From contig OY282363.1 in NCBI GenBank assembly GCA_958295695.1, positions 1,617,403 through 1,681,402 of the forward strand: 64,000 nucleotides of DNA. Reading direction: 5' to 3'. This document shows positions 9,247 to 16,866 of this stretch, piece by piece (within the stretch, counting starts at the first letter, position 1; each line of letters begins with the position of its first letter). This DNA comes from an uncultured Alphaproteobacteria bacterium. GTDB lineage: Bacteria > Pseudomonadota > Alphaproteobacteria > SP197. Under the pieces are notes generated by a model. The model made no database searches. It worked only from the letters and a program-made list of their open reading frames with translations, and had not been told where the DNA came from. A program made the translations under genes and the position numbers.

Positions 9247-9902
9247 TGACCGTTGTCGCGGGACGCGGCGGCGCAAGGATGAGGATTGGCTCCGACCGTT
9301 TGTTGCTGGTGGAAGGTAAGGACGAAGTCAATCTGTTCGAGGCGCTCATGGGTCATCGCCTCGGCGAGGAACAGCGCCGGGAGATACAGATCATCGACGC
9401 GGGAGGTGTGGACAAATTCCCTGTCAACTTGAGAGCGATTGAAGCCGCAGCCCAAGCCCGCCCGACGCTTCGGGCCATCGGCGCGGTCCGGGACGCCGAC
9501 GAGGACGCCGGTGGCGCATTCCAGAGCGTCTGCCAGGCTCTTCGCAACGTCGGATACGTGCCGCCGGCGGCCCACGGCGGGTTTTCGGACGCCGCACCGG
9601 CCGTCGGCGTGTTCATTGTGCCGGACGGCGCGGCGAACGGCGCCATCGAAACGCTATGCCGGCGTTCCCAAGCCGGAGATGACGTGAGCGAATGCGTCGA
9701 AGACTACATCGGGTGTCTGACCGGGCGCGGGGCAATGCGTTCCAGGAACGAAGACAAGACCTTCGCCCATGCCTATCTCGCCGCCATGGACGATCCCGTG
9801 GCGCGGGTGGGCGAGGGCGCCCAGCAATGCGTGTGGGATTTCGATTCGGAAGCATTCGCGGGCCTCTGCGCCTTCCTTCGGACGCTGCTCGCGGCAGGAT
9901 AA
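9246..9902 (+). CDS. DUF3226-type TOPRIM protein, partner of the ATPase
   Basis: 218 residues with a TOPRIM fold signature: strand and acid LLLVEGKDE (E23), then a D-x-D motif AVRDADEDAGG (D83, D85), then a strand GVFIVPDGAANGAIETLC, the last being characteristic of the DUF3226 family. TOPRIM domains in defence ATPase systems are metal-dependent nucleases. The ATG overlaps the ATPase stop codon, so the two are made together and probably form a complex. Distinguishing it from the DUF4435 (AriB) family rests on the PDG...ETLC block; a profile search would settle it. Confidence 0.78.
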   Translation: MTVVAGRGGARMRIGSDRLLLVEGKDEVNLFEALMGHRLGEEQRREIQIIDAGGVDKFPVNLRAIEAAAQARPTLRAIGAVRDADEDAGGAFQSVCQALRNVGYVPPAAHGGFSDAAPAVGVFIVPDGAANGAIETLCRRSQAGDDVSECVEDYIGCLTGRGAMRSRNEDKTFAHAYLAAMDDPVARVGEGAQQCVWDFDSEAFAGLCAFLRTLLAAG

Positions 9903-9934
9903 GGTGCGTGTGTGAGTGCGGTTGGGAGAGGCCG

Positions 9935-9975
9935 GTCCCTCGATACGGCGCTGGCGCGCCACTTCGGGATAAGGG
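9935..9975. repeat. REP-like palindromic element, copy C (inverted, diverged)
   Basis: Reading the reverse complement gives CTTATCCCGAAGTGGCGCGC...CGTATCGAGGG, the same order of blocks as copies A and B with mismatches. It lies just after the TOPRIM gene. The surrounding gap (9903-10240) holds this element, a possible VOC gene remnant and nothing else that I can support. Confidence 0.5.
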
Positions 9976-10105
9976 TTTCTCGTTCTCCACCCAACCTTGT
10001 ATCTCGCCGGATAGGTGTCGCGGTTCCGGCGGCGGAAGCGGGCGGGAGACCGGTCTTCCCGATCCAATCCGATGGGATGACGCGCCGGAACCGCGATGCC
10101 GCGCA

Positions 10106-10174
10106 CAGACGAGAGTGGAAGGCCATCGCTCCGTCCAGGTCGTCGACCTTGAGGCCGACGCGCATGCGCTTCAT
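10106..10174 (-). pseudogene. N-terminal scrap of a VOC/glyoxalase-fold protein
   Basis: The first 23 codons after ATG at 10174 read MKRMRVGLKVDDLDGAMAFH and then lose all similarity. This matches the opening strand and helix of vicinal-oxygen-chelate proteins (VGLKVDDLDxAMAFYxRL), with His where Tyr is usual. The frame then runs into repeat-derived sequence next to REP copy C. I see it as a truncated gene broken by repeat insertion or recombination; it is too short to be sure. Confidence 0.35.
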
Positions 10175-10240
10175 GGCGCGGTCTCCCTTCCGGGGGCCGG
10201 GCCGTCCGGCGTTCCCGATCCCCGCCGCTCGAAAGCCCGA

Positions 10241-10317
10241 TGGTCGGAGTGGGAGGATTCGAACCTCCGGCCCCTGCCTCCCGAAGACAGTGCTCTACCG
10301 GGCTGAGCTACACTCCG
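10241..10317 (-). tRNA. tRNA-Pro (anticodon CGG)
   Basis: A complete cloverleaf on the minus strand. The 5' acceptor arm CGGAGTG pairs with CACTCCG and is followed by an encoded ACCA 3' end. The D-arm contains AGCTCAG...GGTAGAGC, the anticodon stem is CTGTC/GGCAG with loop TTCGGGA (anticodon CGG at 10281-10283), and the T-arm reads GGTTCGAATCC. It separates the ATPase/TOPRIM pair from the DUF6414 gene. tRNA genes are common integration sites, but I saw no duplicated 3' end elsewhere in the window. Confidence 0.95.
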
Positions 10318-10509
10318 ACGGACCGGATCCCGGAACGCGGGCTTATAGCGCCCGCGCGCGGCCCCCGCAACCGGCGCGGGCGCGGCCCCGGCCGCCCCGG
10401 CCGCCTTGGCCTGGATCGACGTTCCGATTTTGTTCTTGACATGGATGGCGCGTTTCCGCTACGGTTCCGGTCCACGCTGGCGCTGGCGCGCCGCCGCTGG
10501 AGATGCCGT

Positions 10510-11322
10510 CTATGCGACCTCTCGCATGATGACGAGCGGCGTTATCCCGAAACAGTCGGGGGGACGCCCGATGACGGCGCGCAGTTCGCGCCATAGATGG
10601 GCGGCGGCAACGCTGAAGTCGTTGTTCTCGCTACCGCAGAAGTTGGTGAACTCCGCCGGAGAGCCGTCCGGAGTATCCGGTTTGCCGTCGAGGATTCCCA
10701 CGATGTGCCAGTCCCCTGGAATCACGAGGCCATGCTTGAGGTTGAGGTCGCGGGCGCCGCCGAGGAGGTTGGAATCGATCAACGTCGACCACAGCCGGAC
10801 TTCGCCCGTGTCGAAGACCATGAGGATCGGCTGGTCCAGCGATCCGAACAGCTTGAGGGCCTGGGCGGTTTCCTCGTCGATTTCGTTCCCCGCCGCGTTC
10901 GGGCTCTTGACGGACGCCCTGCGCGCCTTCCGGTTCTGCGGCTGGGACGGAGACGGGTTCGGCGCGGCCAGTGCGCTCCAAACGCGCTCGAACGCGCGCA
11001 TGTTGACGATCGCGATCGATCCGCGCAGCAGGAGCAAGCTTCCCAGAGAGGCGCCTTCCGTGCTTCTGGCGAGCATTCCCCGCGCCCCGATCTCGTCGAG
11101 GAAGTTCAGCGCCCTTGCCCAGGTCGGATCGTAGCGCCGCTCGATCCGCCCTTCGGATGACTGTTTGCTTTCGACGGCCGCGATCGGAGGCACGGTCAGA
11201 CGTCCGTCCACTTCATCCGACACACTCGTCGATCGGATCGGATTCGTCAGGTCCCCGTAGTCCGAGAACTGGGACAGGTACGAACCGATCCGTTGGTGGT
11301 CGATGTAGAGGAAATCAAAGAC
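10510..11322 (-). CDS. DUF6414-family protein, start codon unresolved
   Basis: The conserved frame ends at TAG (10510-10512) and starts near 11322 with FDFLYIDHQRIGSYLSQFS, the typical opening block of DUF6414 proteins, which are found near defence and mobile genes but have no assigned activity. About 270 residues are present, near family size. The puzzle is the start: no ATG, GTG or TTG occurs in frame between that block and a TTG at 11568. The first GTG inside (11223) would remove the conserved N-terminus. A 72-codon gene overlaps it in another frame. Either the two were once one frame broken by a single-base change, or an unusual start or frameshift is used. The mid-region after residue 100 (RKARRASVKSPNAAGNE) looks like a linker. 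Confidence 0.6.
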   Translation of the reverse strand, partial: VFDFLYIDHQRIGSYLSQFSDYGDLTNPIRSTSVSDEVDGRLTVPPIAAVESKQSSEGRIERRYDPTWARALNFLDEIGARGMLARSTEGASLGSLLLLRGSIAIVNMRAFERVWSALAAPNPSPSQPQNRKARRASVKSPNAAGNEIDEETAQALKLFGSLDQPILMVFDTGEVRLWSTLIDSNLLGGARDLNLKHGLVIPGDWHIVGILDGKPDTPDGSPAEFTNFCGSENNDFSVAAAHLWRELRAVIGRPPDCFGITPLVIMREVA

Positions 11323-11533
11323 GGAACCGCTCGTCTTTTCTTCTCGTTCGTGCGCCGCTCTCGATGTCCTTCCGCGCGGCGGCGATACGGTCGGTCGCCG
11401 CCTCGATGTCGCCGAGGATCCGGCCGGCGAGGGCGTTGGCGAGCTTCCCCCGCGGGAGGTCCTTCAGACGCTCCACCGCTTCCCCGATCGTCGGGCCCGA
11501 AGCGTCGAGCTTCGATGTGTCGTCCTTGCTCAT
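11315..11533 (-). CDS. Small helical protein overlapping the DUF6414 gene
   Basis: 72 residues, ATG at 11533, rich in Ala, Lys and Glu and predicted by eye to be mostly helical (IGEAVERLKDLPRGKLANAL, then IEAATDRIAAARKDIESG). I do not recognise a family. Its stop lies within the first codons of the DUF6414 conserved block, which is in a frame shifted by one base. It may therefore be a small co-translated partner, or the true N-terminal extension of the DUF6414 protein separated by a frameshift. The ribosome-binding site is weak. Confidence 0.45.
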   Translation of the reverse strand: MSKDDTSKLDASGPTIGEAVERLKDLPRGKLANALAGRILGDIEAATDRIAAARKDIESGARTRRKDERFRL

Positions 11534-11608
11534 CCGCGCCAGACCGAAGACGTTTGACGATTTGCAATCTTGTAACGCGCCCTGCTCGCCATGCCAAGCG
11601 GAGCCCGC

Positions 11609-13354
11609 TCAGCGCGTCGCGGCGGGGTGCTCCGGGCCGCGCAGGCGGGCCGTGGCGGCCTCGTCGGCCTCGCCGTCCGGGCCGATGGCGACGCCGTAGT
11701 CGCGGGCCGCGCCCTCGACGCTGACCAGTCCGTCGCGCACGTCGCGCAGAACGGCCTCGACCGGGCGCTCCAGGGGGTCGCCCCATCCGCCGCCGCCGGG
11801 CGAGCGGGCGCGGTAGACGCAGGCGCCGAAGGAACGGGAGCCGTAGGCGGCGGGCCGGTGGCGGTCGCCGTCGCGTTCGTCCACCTCCATGGCGCCGCCG
11901 ACGCCGGCCCCGCCGCCCCGCGCGCCGTGGCCCGAGGGCGGGCCGATCCCCTCGCTGCGGAAATGGAACGTGGCCGCGTCCCGCATCTCCACGATGTAGT
12001 CCACGCCGCAGCCGCCCCGCCAGCGGCCGGGCCCGCCGCCGTCGCGGCGCAGCTCCTGCCTGAGGTAGTGCACCGGATAGAGCTGCTCGTAATCCTCCAG
12101 GTTGGGGATCGCGAGCCCGCCCAGCGAGATCACGTGGCCGAACTGGCCGAAGCCGTCGCGTCCCTCCACCGCGCCGGCGCCGGGCATGGCCTGCCAGTGG
12201 TACATGATGAAGGGCCGGTCCCTGGCGCTGTCGCGGCCGGAACAGGTCGGGTGCACGCACCGCCCCCAGCCGGCGCAGGCGAGGTCCGGCCGCGCCTCGC
12301 CCAGCGCCCGCCAGACGGCGTGTATGATGTGGTGGGCGATGAAGACCGTGTTCATGGTCATCGGCGCGGGCGGGCGCGGGTTGACCGCGCTGCCCTCCGG
12401 CATCACGAGCTTCACGGAGCGGAAGGCGCCCTCGTTCCTCGGCAGGTCCTCCGGGAAGAACGAGGCCAGCGCCATGTAGACCGCCGACATGGTGTTGGCG
12501 ACGGAACTGTTCTTGAAACCCCTCATCTGCGGGCCGGTGCCGGTGAAATCGACCGTGACGGTCTCGCCGCGCACGGTCAGCGTGGCCCTGATGTCGGTCC
12601 GGACGTCCTCGAAGCAGTCGTCCAGGGTGGCGTCCTCGCCGGTGTAGACGCCGTCGGGCACGGCGGCGAGGCAGGCGCGCAGCATCCGGTCGCCGTGGTC
12701 CAGCACGCCCTCGAGGCAGGCCAGCGCCTCCTCCCGGCCCAGCTCGGCGGCCAGCGCCTCGAGGCGCTCCATGCCGATGCGGGTCGAGCCCAGCATGGCC
12801 CGCAGGTCGCCGTCGAGCAGGTCGGGCGTGCGCGAGTTGAGCAGCAGCAGGCTCCACAGGTCCCGGCGGACCTCGCCCCGCTCGACCAGCTTCACGGGCG
12901 GGATCCGGAGCCCCTCGTGGAAGATCTCGGTGGCGGCCGGGTTGTAGGTGCCGGCCGCGCCGCCGCCGATGTCGGACTGGTGCGCGCGGTTGCAGGCGAA
13001 GCCGACCCGGACGCCGTCGTGGAACGCGGGGCGCGCGATCACCCAGTCGGGCAGGTGGTTGCCGCCGGCGACATAGGGGTCGTTGAGCAGGAAGACGTCC
13101 TCGGGCCCGATCGCGTCCGGGAACGCCGCGATCAGCGCGCGCAGGGCGAGACCGCCGCCGCCGGTGTGGATCGGGATGCCGTCGGCCTGGCTGACGAGGA
13201 CGCCCGCCGCGTCGCCCAGGAAGCAGGAGAAGTCGTGGCTCTGGCTGAAGATCGGGCTGCGCGCGGTCCGCGTCATCACCCAGCCCATCTGGCGGGCGAT
13301 GTGGTCGAGCCGGTTCTGGACCAGGGCGAGGCGGACGGGGTCGGGCGCGGTCAT
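11609..13354 (-). CDS. hyuB: Hydantoinase/oxoprolinase subunit B
   Basis: 581 residues of the HyuB family, the partner of HyuA in ATP-dependent opening of hydantoin, 5-oxoproline or related five-membered rings, and in acetone carboxylase relatives. Family landmarks include the N-terminal segment MTRTARSPIFSQSHDFSC, the LNDPYVAGGNHLPD motif with likely metal or substrate ligands, the NRAHQSDIGG segment, and the C-terminal glycine-rich SPGGGGWGDP. The start ATG overlaps the stop of the A subunit by 4 bp, which implies coupled translation in a 1:1 ratio. Exact substrate is unknown; no permease or racemase gene lies beside it. Confidence 0.92.
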   Translation of the reverse strand: MTAPDPVRLALVQNRLDHIARQMGWVMTRTARSPIFSQSHDFSCFLGDAAGVLVSQADGIPIHTGGGGLALRALIAAFPDAIGPEDVFLLNDPYVAGGNHLPDWVIARPAFHDGVRVGFACNRAHQSDIGGGAAGTYNPAATEIFHEGLRIPPVKLVERGEVRRDLWSLLLLNSRTPDLLDGDLRAMLGSTRIGMERLEALAAELGREEALACLEGVLDHGDRMLRACLAAVPDGVYTGEDATLDDCFEDVRTDIRATLTVRGETVTVDFTGTGPQMRGFKNSSVANTMSAVYMALASFFPEDLPRNEGAFRSVKLVMPEGSAVNPRPPAPMTMNTVFIAHHIIHAVWRALGEARPDLACAGWGRCVHPTCSGRDSARDRPFIMYHWQAMPGAGAVEGRDGFGQFGHVISLGGLAIPNLEDYEQLYPVHYLRQELRRDGGGPGRWRGGCGVDYIVEMRDAATFHFRSEGIGPPSGHGARGGGAGVGGAMEVDERDGDRHRPAAYGSRSFGACVYRARSPGGGGWGDPLERPVEAVLRDVRDGLVSVEGAARDYGVAIGPDGEADEAATARLRGPEHPAATR

Positions 13355-15414
13355 CGCTCCTCCAGCCGGATCGGGTAGTTGCCGTGGCGGTCGACCGTCA
13401 CCCGGTCGCCCGGGCCGGCGTAGACCGTCGTCGTCTCCTCCTCGATCAGCGCCGGCCCCTTCAGCGTCATGCCGGCGGCGAGGCCGTCGGCGCGGAACAC
13501 CGGCGTTTCGAGCCATCCCCGCTCCCGGTCCGCGAACGCGGGACGGACGTCGACCGGCTCCGGCGCCGCCGCGCTCCGGGCGTCGTCGGCCGGCGCGATG
13601 CGCGGGATCAGGCCGCGCCCCACGACATGGAGCGCGACGATCTCCAGTTCGCCGCCGGGCTGGATGTGGCCGTACATGCGCTGGTGCCGTTCCTCGAAGC
13701 CCGCGCGGATCGCCGCCCGGTCGAAGGCGGGCGCCGCCACGCGGACCGACCACTGTTGGCCGGGGTAGCGCAGGTCCACGGTCCGTTCGATCGCCGCGCG
13801 GTCTCCGGTGAAGCCTTCGTTCGCGAGGACGTCCGCGGCCCGGCGGTCCAGCTCCCGGTAGCCGGCCTCGACCGCGTCCGCCCCGACACGGTCGAGGTCG
13901 CCGATCAGGACGCGCGAGAAGTCGCGCCTGACATCGGCGTTCAACATGCCCAGCGCGCAGAAGGCGCCCGCCTGGCGGGGGACGTAGACCGTGCGGCAGC
14001 CGAGCATGCGCCCGACCGACGAGCCGTGCATCGGTCCCGCGCCGCCCGCCGCCACCAGGACGCAGGCCGCGGGGTCGTGGCCGCGTTCGATGCTGATCCG
14101 CTCGACCGCGTGCAGCAGGGTCTGTTCCAGGATGCCGACGATCCCCGCGGAGGCGTCCTCGACCGAAAGGCCCAGCGGCGCCGCCACCCGCTCGTCGAGC
14201 GCCCGTCTCGCAAGGGCGGCGTCGAGGGTGACGGCGCCGCCCGCGTAGGCGCCCGGACGCAGCCGTCCGAGAACCAGCAGGGCGTCGGTCACGGTCGGCC
14301 GTTCGCCGCCCTTGCCGTAGCAGGCCGGCCCCGGCGCCGCGCCGGCGCCTTCCGGCCCGACCCGCAACATGCCGCCGGCGTCGACATGGGCGATGGCGCC
14401 GCCGCCCGCGCCCACCGTGTGGACGTCGATCGCCGGCGTGGCGACGCGGTAGCCCGCGATGAGGAGGTCGTCGCGCGTCGCCACGTCGCCCTTGCGCATC
14501 ATGACGACATCGCAGCTCGTGCCGCCGATCTCCATGGAGATCAGGTCGTCGCGGCCGGTCTGCCCGGCCACCAGGTCGAGCGCGCCGACCGCCGACGCCG
14601 GTCCCGACAACAACAGGCCCACGGGCCGGTCGGCCATCCGCGCCACCGAGGCCGCCCCGCCGTTGCTCTGGACCAGGAGCATGGGGCGGTCGAGGCCCAT
14701 GCCGCCCAGGGTCTCGTCCAGCTTCAGCAGGTAGGGCGCGACGCGCGGCAGGAGGCAGGCGTTCACGACGGCCGTCGAGCCGCGCTCGTATTCGCCCATG
14801 ACCGGCGCGACCGCGCTGGAAAGGCTCACGTTCTCCTCGCCGAAGGTCTCGCGCAGGATGTCCCCGGCCTGCCGCTCGTGGCGGTCGTTGAGAAAGCTGT
14901 TGAGGAAGCAGACCGCGACGGTCTCGATCCCCTCGCGGGCCAGGGCCGCCGCGGCGGCGCTCACGGCGTCGCGGTCGAGCGGGATCGTCGGGACGCCGTC
15001 GCGGTCGATCCTCTCGGGGACGCCGACGCGGAACCGGCGCGGCGCCAGCACCGGCGCGAAGGGCGTCCGGTGGTCCCACATGTCCTCGCGTATGCCCCGG
15101 CGGATCTCCAAGCTGTCGCGGAAGCCCTCCGTCGTGAGCATCCCGACCTTCGCGCCCTTGCCCTCCAGCATGGTGTTGGTCGCGATCGTGGAGCCGTGGA
15201 CGAAGAGCTCGCAGCCGGCCAGCAGGTCGCCCGGCGCGAGGCCGTGTCCGGACGCCAGGGCCCCGAGCGCCGCCAGGACGCCGCGCGCGGGATCGTCGGG
15301 GGTCGAGGGAACCTTGGCGACATGGAGCAGGCCCCGGGAGTCGTGCAGGACGAGATCGGTGAAGGTGCCCCCCACGTCCACGGCTATGCGGCATCTAGCT
15401 TGCGACACTGTCAT
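13351..15414 (-). CDS. hyuA: Hydantoinase/oxoprolinase subunit A
   Basis: 687 residues of the HyuA family, an ASKHA-fold ATPase. The phosphate-1 loop DVGGTFTDLVLHD is at the N-terminus, followed by HGSTIATNTMLEGKGAKVG and, in the middle, GPASAVGA and EIGGTSCDVV, all diagnostic. With HyuB it forms an ATP-dependent amidohydrolase of cyclic amides. ATG at 15414 has no clear Shine-Dalgarno site. Upstream lies a 488 bp gene-free region with two dyads that could be operators. The operon is hyuA then hyuB, both on the minus strand. Confidence 0.92.
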   Translation of the reverse strand: MTVSQARCRIAVDVGGTFTDLVLHDSRGLLHVAKVPSTPDDPARGVLAALGALASGHGLAPGDLLAGCELFVHGSTIATNTMLEGKGAKVGMLTTEGFRDSLEIRRGIREDMWDHRTPFAPVLAPRRFRVGVPERIDRDGVPTIPLDRDAVSAAAAALAREGIETVAVCFLNSFLNDRHERQAGDILRETFGEENVSLSSAVAPVMGEYERGSTAVVNACLLPRVAPYLLKLDETLGGMGLDRPMLLVQSNGGAASVARMADRPVGLLLSGPASAVGALDLVAGQTGRDDLISMEIGGTSCDVVMMRKGDVATRDDLLIAGYRVATPAIDVHTVGAGGGAIAHVDAGGMLRVGPEGAGAAPGPACYGKGGERPTVTDALLVLGRLRPGAYAGGAVTLDAALARRALDERVAAPLGLSVEDASAGIVGILEQTLLHAVERISIERGHDPAACVLVAAGGAGPMHGSSVGRMLGCRTVYVPRQAGAFCALGMLNADVRRDFSRVLIGDLDRVGADAVEAGYRELDRRAADVLANEGFTGDRAAIERTVDLRYPGQQWSVRVAAPAFDRAAIRAGFEERHQRMYGHIQPGGELEIVALHVVGRGLIPRIAPADDARSAAAPEPVDVRPAFADRERGWLETPVFRADGLAAGMTLKGPALIEEETTTVYAGPGDRVTVDRHGNYPIRLEER

Positions 15415-15448
15415 ATCTATCTGTCAATAAAGCATTTTCCGGAACGCG

Positions 15449-15475
15449 CGATGTCGAGACGCCATGGCGACATCG
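15449..15475. promoter_or_regulatory. Inverted repeat upstream of hyuA (candidate operator)
   Basis: CGATGTCG (15449-15456) and CGACATCG (15468-15475) are perfect 8 bp inverted arms separated by 11 bp, 35 bp before the hyuA start. Spacing and position suit a dimeric regulator. No regulator gene is adjacent, so its reader is unknown. Confidence 0.4.
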
Positions 15476-15623
15476 TGTTGCCGTAAGCATACCGCAAGCG
15501 GATTCAATGCAATGCCGACGCATCCGGGCGCACTCCTGTCGTAAGGGTTCGGTCGTATGTAAGCATTCGGCCGGCCTCCGCCCAACGGCAATGTAGCAGG
15601 TTGCGTTCCAGGACCAAACGGAG

Positions 15624-15640
15624 TGTCCCGGTCCGGGACA
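15624..15640. promoter_or_regulatory. Perfect 17 bp palindrome in the hyuA-higA gap
   Basis: TGTCCCGG-T-CCGGGACA is a perfect dyad with one central base, in the otherwise gene-free 15415-15902 region. It could be an operator for a divergent promoter. Nothing else in this gap looks like a gene. Confidence 0.4.
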
Positions 15641-15902
15641 GGGGATTTCGCTCGCACCGGTATCGGCATGGCCCGAGCGAGACGACCTTCCAGGGGGCGG
15701 TGCTGAAGCCGAGCATGGCGAGCGGGCGGGCGGCGCGACGGGTTCAGGTTCGAGGGCCGTTCCATTCCAACTCACGCGCATCCCCGCGCATGCCCGACGA
15801 CCGATCCCGCCACCACGCCGAAGCCGTCATCATCCGATCCGCGCCGCCGCCGCACGCGCACCCGGTATCCCGCGGGCACGGCGCCAGGGACGGATGCCTC
15901 CA

Positions 15903-16220
15903 TCACGCGACCGCATCGAGACCATTCTTCGCGACCAGGGTCAAAAGCTTCAGCGAAGCGCCCCGCGGCCGCTTCTCGCCCCGCTCCCACTGGCTCACGA
16001 GGCCCGCGGTCACGTTGAGGTATCGGGCGAAGACCGCCTGACTCGCATTCTCGCGCATCCGGATTTCCCGGATCTCCTCCGGCGTCATCTCCTCGACCGG
16101 CGTGAGACACAGGTCGTCGAAGGCCCTCATCGTGCGCTTCGCCATGACGCCCGCCTCCGCCAGGCCGAGCGCGGTCTCGTGCGCCGCCGCCAAGGCGTCG
16201 CTTTTGTACTGCTTGGCCAT
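15903..16220 (-). CDS. HigA/NadS-like helix-turn-helix antitoxin
   Basis: 105 residues. The C-terminal half is an XRE-type helix-turn-helix (EEIREIRMRENASQAVFARYLNVTAGLVSQWERGEKRP), and the N-terminal half is the helical toxin-binding part (MAKQYKSDALAAAHETA, with AKRTMRAFDDLC) found in HigA2/NadS antitoxins. This type binds its HigB partner and represses the operon. The gene is intact, but the toxin gene directly upstream on the same strand is broken, so it is probably an orphan antitoxin. A near-identical copy of its first 44 codons exists at 49371-49501. Confidence 0.85.
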   Translation of the reverse strand: MAKQYKSDALAAAHETALGLAEAGVMAKRTMRAFDDLCLTPVEEMTPEEIREIRMRENASQAVFARYLNVTAGLVSQWERGEKRPRGASLKLLTLVAKNGLDAVA

Positions 16221-16520
16221 CGCGGCTCACCTCTATGATCGTTCCATTCGCCAACGCCGCCCCAAGGCCCGCCTCGTCCAATTCGAGCATCTCCCCGGCC
16301 AGCAGCCGGAAGGCTTTGAGTTCGTCCCGACGGAGGTTCTCCCGATCGCTCTTCGCAAAGCCGTAGACGAAGAACGCACGCTCGCCCCGGCGAAACAGCA
16401 CGATGGCGCGGAACCCGCCGGACCTGCCCTGTCCCCTTCGCGCGATGCGCTGCTTGATACGGCATCGCGCAAAGCGGCATCCTCCAGTCCCTCGCGATCG
16501 GCGAAGCGGGCGAACGGCGA
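16090..16520 (+). repeat. Direct repeat R1 (higBA remnant), pairs with 49371-49637
   Basis: From CTCGACCGGCGTRAGACACA to the agcatctccccggccagca block, this segment is nearly identical, in the same orientation, to 49371-49584. The second part (16465-16518, catcgcgcaaRgcggcatcc onwards) matches 49585-49637. The other copy lacks 16305-16463. A few substitutions separate the copies. Confidence 0.75.
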
Positions 16521-16525
16521 GGCGA
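16218..16525 (-). pseudogene. HigB-like toxin, frameshifted and internally deleted
   Basis: The N-terminal part PFARFADREGLEDAALRDA is in one frame, and the rest (RIARRGQGRSGGFRAIV, FRRGERAFFVYGFAKSDREN, LAGEMLELDEAGLGAAL) is in another. The usual segment between them (EAxxGLxDADLGGGV-type) is missing. Together they match HigB2-type RelE-fold toxins. The frame has no stop before running into the antitoxin gene. The 5' end abuts a recombinase remnant on the opposite strand. The toxin is almost certainly inactive. Confidence 0.65.
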
Positions 16526-16529
16526 TGCC

Positions 16530-16866
16530 GGCGAACCCGCGGGCCTGGGTGTTTCCGTCGCCTTCGAGCGCGTCGGGCCATGTCGGGGAGTTGCACGCCC
16601 TCTACGCCCGCATCGAGCGGGCGGGCGGCGCGAGGTTCTGGTTCCATGCCTTGCGCAACTGCTTCATCGCGGTGGCCGAGCGGGAGTCGATGCCGCCGCG
16701 CTCGCTGACCGAGCGGCTGGTCAACCATGCCCGGCCCGGCGACGTGACCGAGGGCTACGCCGCGGACTGGACGGTGGGGCAGCTCCGCGAGCCGGCGCAG
16801 AGGATCGCCGACCGGATAGACGCACCGATGAACGCGGACGCTCCCGCCGATCAGGCCGCGGCGTGA
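16530..16866 (+). pseudogene. C-terminal remnant of a tyrosine recombinase
   Basis: The last 110 or so codons read ARFWFHALRNCFIAVAER, LVNHARPGDVTEGYAADW and end in TGA. These are the H-x-x-R, second His and catalytic Tyr blocks of a tyrosine integrase. They correspond closely, but not identically, to the C-terminus of the intact integrase at 47753-49039. The N-terminal two thirds, including the first catalytic Arg, are missing: upstream the sequence becomes the higB remnant in the opposite direction. It marks a former element end. Confidence 0.75.

Noticed and set aside
10241..10317. tRNA-Pro as the attachment site of the integrase at 47.8 kb
   Set aside because: I could see no repeat of the tRNA 3' end near the integrase or elsewhere, and they are 37 kb apart with chromosomal-type genes between.
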